DNA from: Luteimonas rhizosphaerae
Lineage (GTDB): Bacteria; Pseudomonadota; Gammaproteobacteria; Xanthomonadales; Xanthomonadaceae
DNA: 58,775 bases
Direction: 5' to 3'
NCBI RefSeq assembly: GCF_002849595.1
Contig: NZ_NRQR01000017.1
Location: 1 to 58,775 of the forward strand
The notes under the pieces are model-generated. The model saw only the letters and a program-made list of their open reading frames with translations. It searched no databases and was not told where the DNA came from. Each line of letters starts with the position of its first letter. Position 1 is the first letter of the stretch. Both the position numbers and the translations under genes were made by a program. This document shows positions 30,079-39,545 of the stretch, piece by piece.

Positions 30079-31450
30079 CGTGGTGTCCTTGTGGCGGCAG
30101 CAACGCGGTGACGACGCGGTCCATCGCGCTGCCGCGCGATCCCTTGACCAGCACGCGCGCGTCGCCGTGCAGGTCGGCCTGCAGCGCCGCGATCAGCGCG
30201 GCGTGCGTGTCGAAATGGCGGGCGCCGTCGCCGAAGGCCTCGGCCGCGGCCGCGCTGAGCGCGCCCAGCGCGTACAGCCGCGCGATGCCGGCGGCGCGCG
30301 CGTTGCGGCCGGCCTGGGCATGCATCGCCGCGCCATCGGCGCCGAGTTCGCGCATGTCGCCGAGCACCAGCCAGCGATCGCCGCCGGCCGCAGCCAGGGT
30401 GTCGATCGCGGCGTGCAACGAACCGGGATTGGCGTTGTAGCTGTCGTCGATCAGCAGCGCGCCGTTGCCGAGGCGGTGGCGCACGAGGCGACCGGCGACC
30501 GGCTCGATCGCGGCGAGACCCGCGACGATCGTCGCCAGCGGCACCTCGGCAGCCAGCGCGACGGCGGTCGCAGCCAACGCGTTGCGGACGTTGTGGCGGC
30601 CGACCAGCGGCAACAGGACCGCGGCCTCGCCCACCGGCGTGTGCAGCGTGAAGCGGGTGGCGGCGTCGTCCGCTTCGATCGCGGTGGCGCGGACGTCGGC
30701 GCTCGCCTCGATGCCGAAGCGCAGCAGCCGGCGGCCGTGGGCGCGCTCGGCGAAGTACGGCGCGAACGTATCGTCGGCATTGATGACGGCGGTGCCGTCG
30801 GCCGGCAGCGCGTCGTAGATCGCGGCCTTCGTGTCGGCGATGCCGAGCAGGCTGCCCATGCGCTCCATGTGCGCCGGCGCGATGTTGTTGACCAGGGCGA
30901 TGCGCGGCCGCGCGATGGCGGTCAGGTAGGCGATGTCGCCCGGCTTGCCGGCGCCCATCTCGTAGACCGCGAAACGCGCGTCGTCCGGCGCAGCCAGCAC
31001 CGACAGCGGCAGGCCGATCTCGTTGTTGAAGTTGCCCGGATTGACGTAGGTCGCCGCGGCGCGCGCCAGGATCGTCGCGACCAGCTGCTTGACGCTGGTC
31101 TTGCCGTTGCTGCCGGTGATGCCGATCACGGTCGCGTCGCGCTCGCGCTGGACCGCGCCGGCCAGCGCACCCAGCGCCTGTTCCGGATCGGCGACGACCA
31201 GCTGCGGGATCGCGACGCCGACCGCGCGTGCGACCAGCGCGGCGCGGGCGCCCTGCTCGGCGGCGCGGGCGACGTGGTCGTGCCCGTCGAAGTTCGCGCC
31301 CTTGAGCGCGAGGAACAGCAGCGCGCGGCCGTCGCCGGGCACCAGGGTGCGGGTATCGGTGGCGACCGCATCGATGCGCACGTCGTCATCGGCGCCGTGC
31401 AGGCGGCCGTGCGTGTACTGCGCGATGCGCGCGAGCGACAGCGGCATCAT
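30068..31450 (-). CDS. murF: UDP-N-acetylmuramoyl-tripeptide--D-alanyl-D-alanine ligase
   Basis: Adds D-Ala-D-Ala (made by DdlB) to the UDP-MurNAc-tripeptide. The 460-aa frame starts [17 protein letters not shown]. It has the ATP loop [42 protein letters not shown] and the [11 protein letters not shown] motif. The start codon ATG overlaps the murE stop as ATGATG. I used the first ATG (31450), giving a 4-bp overlap. The C-terminus overlaps mraY by 11 bp. Confidence 0.97.
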   Translation of the reverse strand: MMPLSLARIAQYTHGRLHGADDDVRIDAVATDTRTLVPGDGRALLFLALKGANFDGHDHVARAAEQGARAALVARAVGVAIPQLVVADPEQALGALAGAVQRERDATVIGITGSNGKTSVKQLVATILARAAATYVNPGNFNNEIGLPLSVLAAPDDARFAVYEMGAGKPGDIAYLTAIARPRIALVNNIAPAHMERMGSLLGIADTKAAIYDALPADGTAVINADDTFAPYFAERAHGRRLLRFGIEASADVRATAIEADDAATRFTLHTPVGEAAVLLPLVGRHNVRNALAATAVALAAEVPLATIVAGLAAIEPVAGRLVRHRLGNGALLIDDSYNANPGSLHAAIDTLAAAGGDRWLVLGDMRELGADGAAMHAQAGRNARAAGIARLYALGALSAAAAEAFGDGARHFDTHAALIAALQADLHGDARVLVKGSRGSAMDRVVTALLPPQGHHDAA

Positions 31451-32922
31451 CGTCCCGCCTCCAGAACGGCCTGCGCGACGAGGCGGTCGTCGAAGGGATG
31501 CTGGACGCCGTCGATTTCCTGGTAGGGCTCGTGGCCCTTGCCGGCGATCAGCACGATGTCGCCCGGCTGCGCCTCGGCGATGGCGCACTCGATCGCGCGA
31601 CGACGGTCGCGCTCGACGATCACCGCGTCGGGCGCGGCGAAGCCGGTGAGGATCTCGGCGACGATCGCGTCGCCGTCCTCCCCGCGCGGATTGTCGTCGG
31701 TGACGATGACGCGATCGGCGTGTGCCTCGGCGATCGCCGCCATTTCCGGACGCTTGCCGCGATCGCGCTCGCCGCCGCAGCCGAACACGCAGACCAGCTG
31801 GCCGCGCAGGTGGCCACGCAGCGACTGCAGCGCCTGCTGCAGCGGATCGGGCTTGTGCGAATAGTCGACGACGACCAGCGGCTGCGCGTCGCCGCCGCCG
31901 AGCCGGTTCATGCGACCGGGAATCGGCTGCAGCGCGGCCAGCACGCCCGCGATCGCATCGGTGTCGTGGCCCAGCGCCTGCAGCACGCCGGCGACGGCCA
32001 GCAAGTTGTCGACGTTGAAGCGACCGAGCAGCGACGAGCGCAGCACGCGCGTGTCGGCGCCGATCCGCAGCGTGAACGACAGGCCGTCGGCGTCCAGGGC
32101 GATGTCGTGCGCGGCGATGTCGGCCCCGGCGCTGCCGGCCGCGCTGAGCGTGATCGCGCGCACGCCGGGCGCGAGCTGCGCCTGCAGCGCGGCACCGAAG
32201 GCGTCGTCGATGTTGAGCACGGCCGCGCGCAGGCCGTCACGGACGAAGAGCTTCGCCTTCGTCGCGCCGTAGGCGGCCATGTCGCCGTGATAGTCGAGGT
32301 GGTCGCGGGTGAGGTTGCTGAACACCGCGATGTCGTAATGCACCGCGTCGACGCGGCCCTGGTCGAGCGCGTGCGAACTGACTTCCATCGCGACCGCGGT
32401 CGCGCCGGCATCGCGCAGCTCGGCGAGCAGCGCGTGCGTCTGCAGCAGCAGCGGCGTGGTGAAGCCGGTCGGCACGATGGCGCCATGCAGGCCGGCGCCG
32501 AGCGTGCCGATGGTGCCGGTGCGCAGGCCGGTCGCCTCGAACGCCTGTGCGAGCAGCTGCACGGTCGACGTCTTGCCGCTGGTCCCGGTGACGCCGACCA
32601 TCGTCATCGCCCGCGACGGCTGGCCGTGGAACCGATCCGCCATCGCGGGCAGGCGCGCGGACAGGCCCGGCACCGCGATCGCATCGGCGGGAGGCGCAGG
32701 TAAGTCGCCCCCCACCGGCGGCTCGAACAGGATCGCCGCGACACCGGCGGCCTTGGCCTGCGCGGCGTAATGCAGGCCGTGCGTGTCCTCGCCGGCGATC
32801 GCGACGAACACATCGCCGGCGCGCAGCGCGCGGCTGTCCTGCACCAGGCCGGTGATCGCCAGCCCGTCGGGCACGCCGGCGACATCGGGCAACAACGTGG
32901 ACAGCAGCACCGGACGGCTCAT
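31447..32922 (-). CDS. murE: UDP-N-acetylmuramoyl-L-alanyl-D-glutamate--2,6-diaminopimelate ligase
   Basis: Adds meso-diaminopimelate to the stem peptide. The 491-aa protein starts [18 protein letters not shown] and overlaps the ftsI stop by 4 bp. The ATP loop is [42 protein letters not shown] and [15 protein letters not shown] are typical. The DDNPRGED motif is the signature for meso-DAP rather than lysine specificity. The segment [11 protein letters not shown] replaces the more usual DYAHTPDAL, a minor variation. The longer open frame runs back into ftsI and is rejected. Confidence 0.97.
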   Translation of the reverse strand: MSRPVLLSTLLPDVAGVPDGLAITGLVQDSRALRAGDVFVAIAGEDTHGLHYAAQAKAAGVAAILFEPPVGGDLPAPPADAIAVPGLSARLPAMADRFHGQPSRAMTMVGVTGTSGKTSTVQLLAQAFEATGLRTGTIGTLGAGLHGAIVPTGFTTPLLLQTHALLAELRDAGATAVAMEVSSHALDQGRVDAVHYDIAVFSNLTRDHLDYHGDMAAYGATKAKLFVRDGLRAAVLNIDDAFGAALQAQLAPGVRAITLSAAGSAGADIAAHDIALDADGLSFTLRIGADTRVLRSSLLGRFNVDNLLAVAGVLQALGHDTDAIAGVLAALQPIPGRMNRLGGGDAQPLVVVDYSHKPDPLQQALQSLRGHLRGQLVCVFGCGGERDRGKRPEMAAIAEAHADRVIVTDDNPRGEDGDAIVAEILTGFAAPDAVIVERDRRRAIECAIAEAQPGDIVLIAGKGHEPYQEIDGVQHPFDDRLVAQAVLEAGR

Positions 32923-34751
32923 CGCAGGGCTCCCGGCGTACCGACGGCCGCAGCCGCCGCGGGTGGCGCGGCGGGACGCGGGTTCGCACGCGCCTGCTTC
33001 GCTTCGGCGGCGGCCTGGGCGGCGAGCCAGGTTTCGATGTCGTCGGGCGGTACGTCCATCAGACGCAGCGCGCCGTCCATGACCCGCTGGAACACCGGGG
33101 CCGACACGATGCCGCCGCCGTAGGTCGAGCCGCCGCGCGAGGTGTCGGGATCGTCGATGACGACGGCCATCGAGAAGCGCGGATTCTCCACCGGCACCAC
33201 GCCGGCGAAGAAGGCGACGTAGCGGCGCGCGTAGCCGCCGCCGGTCGCCTTGCGGGCGGTGCCGGTCTTGCCGGCGACGTGGTAGCCGAGGATCGCGGCG
33301 CGGGTCGCGGTCCCGCCGGGCTCGGTCACGGTCTGCATCATGTGCATGACCTCGTTGGCGATTCCCGGGTCGAGGACCTGCACCGATTCGCCCGCCTGGC
33401 CCTTGACGAAGGTCGGCGCGTTCGCGCGGCCGCCGTTGCCGAGCGTCGCGTAGGCATGCGCGATCTGCAGCGGCGTCGCCGACAGGCCGTAGCCATAGGA
33501 CATCGTCTGCTTCGTCGTGCCGCTCCAGCGCGCGGGCTCGGGAAAGATGCCCGAGGCTTCGCCCGGGAAGCCGCTGCGCGTGCTCGCGCCGTAGCCCATC
33601 TTGCGCAGGAAGTCGTAGAACTGCTGGTTCGACAGCTTGTGCACGATCATCGCCGAACCGACGTTCGAGCTCTTGGTCAGGATGCCGGTGGTGTCGAGCA
33701 CCCCGTAGTTGCGGAAATCGCTGGTGCGGTAGCGGCCGTTGGCGATCGAACCGGGGCTGGTGTTGAACTGGGTGGTCGGCGTGATCACGCCTGCTTCGAG
33801 GCCGGCGGCGACGGTCAACGGCTTCATCGTCGAACCGGGCTCGATGAGATCGGTGACGGCGCGGTTGCGCTGCGCGTCGCGGTTCTCGCCGGTCACGCGG
33901 TTGTTGTTGTACGAGGGCAGGTTCGCCATCGCGAGGACTTCGCCGGTCGCGACGTCGAGGATCACGATCGAACCGGCGCTCGCGCCGGTTTCCTCGAGCG
34001 TGCGGCGCAGTTCGCGATAGGCCAGGAACTGGATGCGGCGATCGATGCTCAGCACCAGGTCCTTGCCCGGCTCGGCGGCGCGCACCAGGCTCACGTGCTC
34101 GACGATGCGACCGTGGCGGTCGCGGATCACGTTCTGCGCGCCCGGCTTGCCGGCCAGCCAGTGGTCGAACGCCAGCTCCACGCCTTCCTGGCCGCGGTCG
34201 TCGATGTTGGTGAAGCCGAGCACGTGCGCGATCGCCTCGCCCTGCGGGTAGAAGCGGCGGTACTCGCGCTGCGAGAACACGCCCGGCACGCCGAGATCGA
34301 GGACCCGCTTGGCCACCGACGGACTGATCCGGCGATGCCGCGGGATGTACATGAATTCCTTGTCGGCGCGCTGCGACACCGCGCGCGACAGTTCGTCGAG
34401 CGGCAGGCCGGTCGCGGCCGCGAGCTCGGGCAGGCGATCGGGATGCTTGCTCAGTTCCTGCGGATTGGCCCACAGCGACTCGACCGGAGACGAGATGGCC
34501 AGCGGCTCGCCGTTGCGGTCGGTGATCATGCCGCGCGATGCGGGAATCGGCACTTCGCGGCGGAAGCGCGCGTCGGCCTTCTGCTGGTAGAACGCGTTGT
34601 CGATCAGCTGCAGATCGACCGCGCGTCCGACCAGGGCCACCGCGCCGAGACCCAGCGCACCGCCGACCAGCATCAGGCGCATGCGCAGGTCGAACTGCGC
34701 GCGCTTGCGCGGCTTCTTGGCGTGTCCGTCGCGGGCGCGGATGAACTTCAC
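32919..34751 (-). CDS. ftsI: Division-specific transpeptidase FtsI (PBP3), GTG start
   Basis: Class B penicillin-binding protein that cross-links septal peptidoglycan with FtsW. The 610-aa protein has a short cytoplasmic Lys/Arg-rich N-terminus and one membrane helix (about 25-45). A dimerisation domain follows, then the transpeptidase domain with Sxx[10 protein letters not shown] (Ser307, Lys310), SSN (361-363) and KTG (495-497, AGKTGTAR). The start is inferred to be GTG at 34751 because it forms a GTGA overlap with the ftsL stop, in keeping with the 4-bp couplings of this operon. No ATG lies in a reasonable position. The C-terminus is Ala/Pro-rich. Confidence 0.96.
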   Translation of the reverse strand: MKFIRARDGHAKKPRKRAQFDLRMRLMLVGGALGLGAVALVGRAVDLQLIDNAFYQQKADARFRREVPIPASRGMITDRNGEPLAISSPVESLWANPQELSKHPDRLPELAAATGLPLDELSRAVSQRADKEFMYIPRHRRISPSVAKRVLDLGVPGVFSQREYRRFYPQGEAIAHVLGFTNIDDRGQEGVELAFDHWLAGKPGAQNVIRDRHGRIVEHVSLVRAAEPGKDLVLSIDRRIQFLAYRELRRTLEETGASAGSIVILDVATGEVLAMANLPSYNNNRVTGENRDAQRNRAVTDLIEPGSTMKPLTVAAGLEAGVITPTTQFNTSPGSIANGRYRTSDFRNYGVLDTTGILTKSSNVGSAMIVHKLSNQQFYDFLRKMGYGASTRSGFPGEASGIFPEPARWSGTTKQTMSYGYGLSATPLQIAHAYATLGNGGRANAPTFVKGQAGESVQVLDPGIANEVMHMMQTVTEPGGTATRAAILGYHVAGKTGTARKATGGGYARRYVAFFAGVVPVENPRFSMAVVIDDPDTSRGGSTYGGGIVSAPVFQRVMDGALRLMDVPPDDIETWLAAQAAAEAKQARANPRPAAPPAAAAAVGTPGALR

Positions 34752-35017
34752 GGCCGCACCACCACGATTTCGGCCGTTTCGGGGAAGCGCATGCCGAGCT
34801 TCTCGCGCGCGACCTGGTCGACGCGGTTGCTCATCGCCACCGTCGCCTGTTCCAGCTGCAGGCGGCCGAAATCGATGTTGAGCTCGTCGCGGGCGCGCTC
34901 CAGCCTGGTCAGCTCGATGTAGAGCTGGCGGTGGTCGTGGCGCGCGTGGACGACGCCGATCGCGGTGATGATGTTGGCGATCAGCAGCACGCCGAAGACG
35001 AGGTGGCGCAGCTTCAT
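34748..35017 (-). CDS. ftsL: Cell division protein FtsL
   Basis: Small bitopic divisome protein that forms the FtsQLB complex and activates FtsWI. The 89 residues comprise a short N-terminus, one membrane helix ([20 protein letters not shown]) and a leucine-zipper-like periplasmic coiled coil ([25 protein letters not shown]). It ends in [15 protein letters not shown]. The ATG at 35017 overlaps the rsmH stop by 4 bp and the stop overlaps the ftsI GTG. Confidence 0.93.
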   Translation of the reverse strand: MKLRHLVFGVLLIANIITAIGVVHARHDHRQLYIELTRLERARDELNIDFGRLQLEQATVAMSNRVDQVAREKLGMRFPETAEIVVVRP

Positions 35018-35979
35018 GCGGCGGCCTCCAGGTCGAGCTTCTCGGCGACCCGCAGCACCGCGCTGCGCGCCCGCGGATTGGCCTGCAGTTCGTCGGCATC
35101 GGCCTTGCGCGCGTCGTCGACGATGCGCAGCCGCGGCTGGAAGCCGGTCAGCTCGGGCAGGCGGCGGTTGCCGGCCGGGGCCTTCGCGTGGCCGGCGATG
35201 AAGCGCTTGACGATGCGGTCTTCCAGCGAATGGAAGCTGATCACGGCGAGCCGGCCGCCGGGCCGCAGCGCGGCGAGCGCGGCATCGAGGCCGGTCTCGA
35301 GATCCGCGAGCTCGCGGTTGATGTGGATGCGGATCGCCTGGAACGAACGCGTCGCCGGATGCGTTTCCTTCTTGCCCGGCTTGCCGCGCGGTACGACGGT
35401 CGCGATCAGCGCGGCCAGGTCGGCGGTGCGCAGGAAAGGCGCTTCCTCGCGACGCGCGACGATGGCGCGCGCGATGCGGCGGCTCAGGCGTTCTTCGCCG
35501 TAGGTCCACAGCACGTCGGCGATCTCGGCATCCGAGGCGCGCGCGATCCACTCGGCCGCGCTCTCGCCGCTGGCGGGATCCATGCGCATGTCGAGCGGAC
35601 CGTCCTTGCCGAAGCTGAAGCCGCGCTCGGCGACGTCCAGCTGCGGCGACGACACGCCGAGGTCGAACAGGATGCCGTCGAGGCCGGCTTCGGTGACCGC
35701 ATCCCAGTGCGCCAGCTCGGTGAAGCTGCCGCGGTGGATCGACACGCGCGCGTCGCCGCCGAAGGCCAGTTCGGCGACCGCGATCGCATCGGGATCCTTG
35801 TCCATCAGCAGCAACCGGCCGGACGGGCCGAGACGCGCCAGCACGCCGCGCGCATGCCCGCCGCGTCCGAAGGTCCCGTCGAGATACCTGCCGTCATCCA
35901 GCACCCGGAGGCCGTCGATGACCTGGGTGAACAACACCGGGAGGTGGCCGGACGCAGCATCCGCACCACCGGCCGTCAT
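35014..35979 (-). CDS. rsmH: 16S rRNA (cytosine1402-N4)-methyltransferase RsmH
   Basis: AdoMet-dependent methyltransferase that makes N4-methyl-C1402 in the ribosomal P site; also called MraW. The 321 aa include [13 protein letters not shown], the AdoMet loop [25 protein letters not shown] (written [13 protein letters not shown] here), [17 protein letters not shown] and [15 protein letters not shown], all diagnostic. It overlaps the mraZ stop by 4 bp. The partner ribose methyltransferase RsmI, which acts on the same nucleotide, is encoded nearby at 39542-40396. Confidence 0.98.
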   Translation of the reverse strand: MTAGGADAASGHLPVLFTQVIDGLRVLDDGRYLDGTFGRGGHARGVLARLGPSGRLLLMDKDPDAIAVAELAFGGDARVSIHRGSFTELAHWDAVTEAGLDGILFDLGVSSPQLDVAERGFSFGKDGPLDMRMDPASGESAAEWIARASDAEIADVLWTYGEERLSRRIARAIVARREEAPFLRTADLAALIATVVPRGKPGKKETHPATRSFQAIRIHINRELADLETGLDAALAALRPGGRLAVISFHSLEDRIVKRFIAGHAKAPAGNRRLPELTGFQPRLRIVDDARKADADELQANPRARSAVLRVAEKLDLEAAA

Positions 35980-36425
35980 AGCTGCAACCCGACCAGGTCG
36001 TCACCGTCCATATCGGCATCGCTGAGCGTCTGCCGGATCTGGGCCTGGTGGGCCTGCTCGCTCCACAGTTCGAATTTCTCGCCCATCCCCACCAGCACCG
36101 CCTTGCGCTCCATGCCGACCGTGGTGCGGTGGCTGGCGGGCACGCTGATGCGGCCACTTCCGTCGGGTTCGACCACCATCGCCGCGCCAACCAGCTTCAG
36201 CTGCAGGGTGCGGTTGGTGGAGCGGGTGCGCGGCAGTGCGTTGACCTGGTCGCGGACGCCCTCCCAGACCTTGAAGGGATAGAGGTAGAGGCTGCCGGCA
36301 TCGAAGGGGTTGTAGGTCAGGACCAGGCGGTTGTCGCACTCACGCGCGATGACGTCCCGATAGGCGGTGGGAATCGCCAGTCGGCCCTTGTCATCGATGG
36401 TGATGGCGGTCTCGCCCTGGAACAC
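35976..36425 (-). CDS. mraZ: Transcriptional regulator MraZ, GTG start
   Basis: AbrB-fold DNA-binding protein that autoregulates the dcw promoter. Two SpoVT/AbrB repeats are visible: [23 protein letters not shown] and, about 75 residues later, [20 protein letters not shown] start the protein at GTG 36425 (149 aa) because the family begins MFQGETAI and AGGA lies 7 nt upstream. The longer ATG frame (from 36500) would begin inside the promoter region. It is the first gene of the cluster; a TTGACA-type promoter lies about 90 bp upstream. Confidence 0.94.
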   Translation of the reverse strand: MFQGETAITIDDKGRLAIPTAYRDVIARECDNRLVLTYNPFDAGSLYLYPFKVWEGVRDQVNALPRTRSTNRTLQLKLVGAAMVVEPDGSGRISVPASHRTTVGMERKAVLVGMGEKFELWSEQAHQAQIRQTLSDADMDGDDLVGLQL

Positions 36426-36508
36426 GTCAGTCCTGCCGGTGGTGACCCGTCTCTGGCGGGTTTCAGCGCTGGAAAACCACGAATTTCCCGGTTTCCCCAC
36501 GAGTCGCC

Positions 36509-36537
36509 ACCTTAGGACTGCCCCACAGGGTTGTCAA
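36509..36537 (-). promoter_or_regulatory. Candidate dcw (mraZ) promoter with MraZ-box-like repeats downstream
   Basis: The minus strand has a perfect -35 TTGACA (36532-36537), a 17-bp spacer and a weak -10 TAAGGT (36509-36514). This predicts a start near 36502, about 77 nt before the mraZ GTG. Around and just downstream of the -10, TGGCG and TGGGG occur with 10-bp periodicity followed by GGGAA; a further TGGGG lies in the spacer. These resemble the TGGGN direct repeats bound by MraZ. The -35 is convincing; the operator assignment is tentative. Confidence 0.6.
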
Positions 36538-36544
36538 CAGCTTT

Positions 36545-36881
36545 CAGGAGGTGATTTCACCAGTCCCGTCAATGACTTGCGGCACTCTTGAGAGACTTGT
36601 TCAAGCTTTATCCACAAGCGTTTGTTTCGTCTCAAATTTTGAGATCGGGCACGTTTTCGAGCTGAATGCCACCCTCACAAGCGCTTCACGAAATCATCAT
36701 GTTGCGCCGCAGCATCCGTGTGCCGAATGGCTGCGCTGCGCGGCGAGCCCCCCGCAGGTCCGGAGATTCATGCCTGGCGAAACCGGATCAGGAGGCCACG
36801 GCGCCTCGGGCTTCGGTGCTTGGCCGATGCACCGGACCCGCCGCCCGTGCGCCGACGCGCGGATCACGGGATCGAAAGAAG
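36545..36881. other. mraZ-rnpB spacer with AT-rich patch, perfect DnaA-box sequence and a palindrome
   Basis: No protein gene is seen. TTATCCACA (36609-36617) is identical to the high-affinity DnaA box. TCTCAAA-T-TTTGAGA (36631-36645) is a perfect 7-bp dyad in an AT-rich stretch that contrasts with the genome. The part nearer rnpB is GC-rich, with CCCGTG...CACGGG able to form a weak hairpin after the RNase P RNA 3' end. The function of these elements is not established. Confidence 0.55.
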
Positions 36882-37250
36882 GTGGCGGAGCCGGCCGATA
36901 AGCCGGGTTCTGTCGTGGACAGTCATTCCTCTAGGCGCACCGTCGCCGGTACGCTCGAGCAACCTACCCGGACCCGACGCGGGCAACGTCATGAGGTCCC
37001 TATTTGGTCTTGCTCCCGGTGGGGTTTGCCGTGCCGGCCTGTTACCAGGCTCGCGGTGCGCTCTTACCGCACCATTTCACCCTTGCCGTCCTGCCGAAGC
37101 AGTCTTGGGCGGTATCTTTCTGTTGCACTTTCCGTCGGCTCGCGCCGCCCAGGCGTTACCTGGCACCGTGCCCTGTGGAGCCCGGACTTTCCTCGGCACC
37201 GCCGGCTGCCGAAGCAACCGTGATGACGCGACTGTCTGGCCGACTCCGCC
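36882..37250 (-). ncRNA. rnpB: RNase P RNA (M1-type, bacterial class A)
   Basis: Catalytic RNA that matures tRNA 5' ends together with RnpA. On the minus strand the conserved blocks occur in order: a 5' segment GGCGGAGUCGGCCAGACAG, the core GAGGAAAGUCCGGGCUCC, CAGAAAGAUACCGCC, GGUAAGAGCGCACCG, ACCAAAUAGG and the 3' AGAACCCGGCUUAUCGGCC. The two ends pair (GGCGGAGUCGGCC with GGCCGGCUCCGCC), which defines the ~369-nt limits used here. A GACAAT -10-like box lies 7 nt upstream of the 5' end (37257-37262). Reading frames across this RNA are not genes. The location upstream of mraZ is shared with many gammaproteobacteria. Confidence 0.96.
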
Positions 37251-37330
37251 GCGCGCATTGTCGCACGCCGCCGCACGCGCAATGCCGCTTCGCGCCGCGT
37301 CACGTGCTGCCGGCCACCCGTCCGCGACGC

Positions 37331-38203
37331 TCAGCCTGACGCGACCTGCGCGACGAACGCCTGCATCGCATCAGTGAATTCCGGCGAGCGGCTGGCGTTG
37401 TCGTGACTGCGATCGGGCACGACCAGCAGCCGCTTGCGGCCTTCGGGCAGCGGCGTGGCCTCGTACAGCGTCCGTGAGAAGCCCGGCGCGGTGGTCTGGT
37501 CGTTGGCGCCGACGACGAACAGCACCGGCGCCTCGAGCGTCGCCACGACCCCCTGGTTGCCGAACCGGCGCAGCGGCGGTGCGATGTCGATGCGCCGGAT
37601 CGCCAGGCGCATCCACAGGCTGCCCTTCGACCGCATGTCGCGCGCCCAGTCCTCGGCCGTGGTGGTCGAGCTTTCCAGCACCAGGCCGTCGAGACGGCGC
37701 TGCGCGGCGACGTGGCCGGCCATGAAGCTGCCCAGCGACTGGCCGTGCACCAGCAGCGGCATCCCCGCCGACGCCGTGTCCGCGCGGAAGTGGTCGTAGA
37801 CGTGGAGGGCGTCGGCCATCAGGGCTTCGGTGGTCGGCGTGCCGGTGCTGCCGCCATAGCCACGGTGATCGACGAGGACGAGGTTGACCGGCACATCGCG
37901 ATACGCGGTGGCGCTGTGGCCTGCGTGCAGGCCGATACGGTAGCCGTTGCCGCCGAAATACAGCACGGTGGCGCGCGCATCGGGCCGGGTCAGGCGCAGC
38001 GTCGCCAGCGAGGCGCCATCGGCGGCGGGAATGTGCCCGGCCTCGATCCGATAGTCCGGGTACGCCGTGGCCAGCACATCGAGTGCCACTGCCGGCGCCG
38101 GTCGCGGGCGGATGAGCTGGTCCTCTTTCAAGTGATAGACGCAGCCCGGCAGCAATGCCAGCAGCAACAGAACGCCCACCAACCTGAAAGTCCTGGAATC
38201 CAT
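37331..38203 (-). CDS. Alpha/beta hydrolase lipoprotein
   Basis: The 290-aa product starts MDSRTFRLVGVLLLLALLPGC, a lipoprotein signal with lipobox LPGC, so it is probably exported and lipid-anchored. The rest is an alpha/beta hydrolase fold. It has an oxyanion-type strand VLYFGGNGYR, the nucleophile elbow VHGQSLGSF (Ser), an acidic residue in VVGANDQTTAP and the late histidine in PDRSHDNAS. It resembles the BEM46/YfhR-like hydrolase group; the substrate is unknown. The ATG at 38203 is supported by GGAGAGGG upstream. It lies downstream of chrA on the same strand with a 121-bp gap. Confidence 0.85.
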   Translation of the reverse strand: MDSRTFRLVGVLLLLALLPGCVYHLKEDQLIRPRPAPAVALDVLATAYPDYRIEAGHIPAADGASLATLRLTRPDARATVLYFGGNGYRIGLHAGHSATAYRDVPVNLVLVDHRGYGGSTGTPTTEALMADALHVYDHFRADTASAGMPLLVHGQSLGSFMAGHVAAQRRLDGLVLESSTTTAEDWARDMRSKGSLWMRLAIRRIDIAPPLRRFGNQGVVATLEAPVLFVVGANDQTTAPGFSRTLYEATPLPEGRKRLLVVPDRSHDNASRSPEFTDAMQAFVAQVASG

Positions 38204-38324
38204 GCCCTCTCCGCCCTGCCAACGACGCGTCATGCGCCCGGCTACCGAATCTAGCGCATCGGCTTCCGACCATCCGCGGCCGCGAGATCGTCGCGCGAAG
38301 GCCGCCATCGCAGCGTTCCACCCG

Positions 38325-39545
38325 TCAGGACAGCGGGACCGCCGTCAGCGCCCAGCCCGCGAGCGCCATCGCCGGCACCAGCAACCAGACGCGGACCCGC
38401 AGTCCGCCTAGCAGCAGCAGGGCGACCGCGACGAGGCCCACGTCGCGCCAGCCGGACACGGCGCCGGTCCACAGCGGGTCGTACAGCGCCGCAAGCAGCA
38501 ACCCGACCACCGCGGCGTTGACGCCCACCAAAGCCGCGCGCATGCGTGGCCAGCGGCGCACCTGTTGCCAGACCGGCAGCACGCCAAGGACCAGCAGCAT
38601 GCCGGGCAGGAAGATCGCCACCAGCGCCAGCGCACCGCCGGCCCAACCGCCCGGACCGGCCTGCATGCCGGCGCCGACGAAGCCAGCGAACGCGAACAGC
38701 GGACCGGGCAAGGCCTGCGCCGCGCCGTAACCGGCGAGGAAGAACTCGCCGTCCATCCAGCCCGGCGCCACCACGCTCGACTCGAGCAGTGGCAGCACCA
38801 CGTGCCCCCCGCCGAAGACCAGCGCGCCGGCGCGGTAGAACGCGTCGACCACGGCCAGCGTCGACGCCGGAAACACCCGCGCCAGCAACGGCAGACCCAG
38901 CAGCAGCCCCAGGAACACCCCGAGCGCGAGCCGGCCGGGCCAGCGCAGCCCTGACAGGCCCACCGCATCGAGCGGTTGCGCGGCGCCCACGCGCCAGACC
39001 GCCGCGCCCAGCAACGCCGCCACCGCGATGACCGCGAGTTGCGTGCCCGCTGCCGGCCACAGCAGCAATGCGGCCGCGCTGGCCAGGGCCATGGCGATCG
39101 CGAGAGGATCGCGGCAGAACGCCGACGCCATGGCCCAGACCGCCTGCGCGACGATCGCCACCGCCACCAGTTTCAGGCCGTGCACGACGCCCGCCGGCAC
39201 GCCATTGCCCCAGTGCAGCAACCCCAGCGCGACGCCGATCATCAGCAGCGCCGATGGCAGGGTGAACCCGGCCGCCAGCGCACCGCGCAGGCCGGCACGG
39301 CGGAGCCCCAACGCCATGCCGACCTGGCTGCTGGCCGGCCCGGGCAGGAACTGGCACAGGGCCACCAGCTCCGCATATTCGTCTTCCCGCAGCCAGCGGC
39401 GGCGCACGACGAACGCGTCGCGGAAATAGGCCAGATGCGCGATCGGCCCGCCGAACGACGTCAGTCCCAGCCCGAGGAAGGCCAGGAAGACCCCGGTCGC
39501 CGAGGTGGCTCCACCGCCGCGGCGCGCCGGCGGCGAACCGGTCAC
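38325..39545 (-). CDS. chrA: Chromate transporter ChrA (CHR family), GTG start
   Basis: The 406-aa protein is a long-chain (two-domain) CHR transporter, probably exporting chromate. The N-terminal half has LGLTSFGGPIAHLAYFRDAFV, LVALCQFLPGPASSQVGMALG and successive membrane helices. The second half repeats the pattern more weakly (FYRAGALVFGGGHVVLPLLE, FLAGYGAAQALPGPLFAFAGFVG), which is diagnostic for the duplicated family. The start codon is GTG, forming a GTGA overlap with the rsmI stop. That makes this an accessory resistance gene translationally coupled to an rRNA methyltransferase gene. No chrB-like regulator is visible nearby. Confidence 0.95.
   Translation of the reverse strand: MTGSPPARRGGGATSATGVFLAFLGLGLTSFGGPIAHLAYFRDAFVVRRRWLREDEYAELVALCQFLPGPASSQVGMALGLRRAGLRGALAAGFTLPSALLMIGVALGLLHWGNGVPAGVVHGLKLVAVAIVAQAVWAMASAFCRDPLAIAMALASAAALLLWPAAGTQLAVIAVAALLGAAVWRVGAAQPLDAVGLSGLRWPGRLALGVFLGLLLGLPLLARVFPASTLAVVDAFYRAGALVFGGGHVVLPLLESSVVAPGWMDGEFFLAGYGAAQALPGPLFAFAGFVGAGMQAGPGGWAGGALALVAIFLPGMLLVLGVLPVWQQVRRWPRMRAALVGVNAAVVGLLLAALYDPLWTGAVSGWRDVGLVAVALLLLGGLRVRVWLLVPAMALAGWALTAVPLS

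Noticed and set aside
34748..35551. Longer form of FtsL reaching back into rsmH
   Set aside because: The extra residues are a shifted frame of rsmH. The short form has the correct membrane helix and the 4-bp overlap.
36718..37377. Open frames across 36.7-37.4 kb
   Set aside because: They overlap the RNase P RNA, whose conserved blocks and end-pairing explain the sequence; the peptides are not protein-like.
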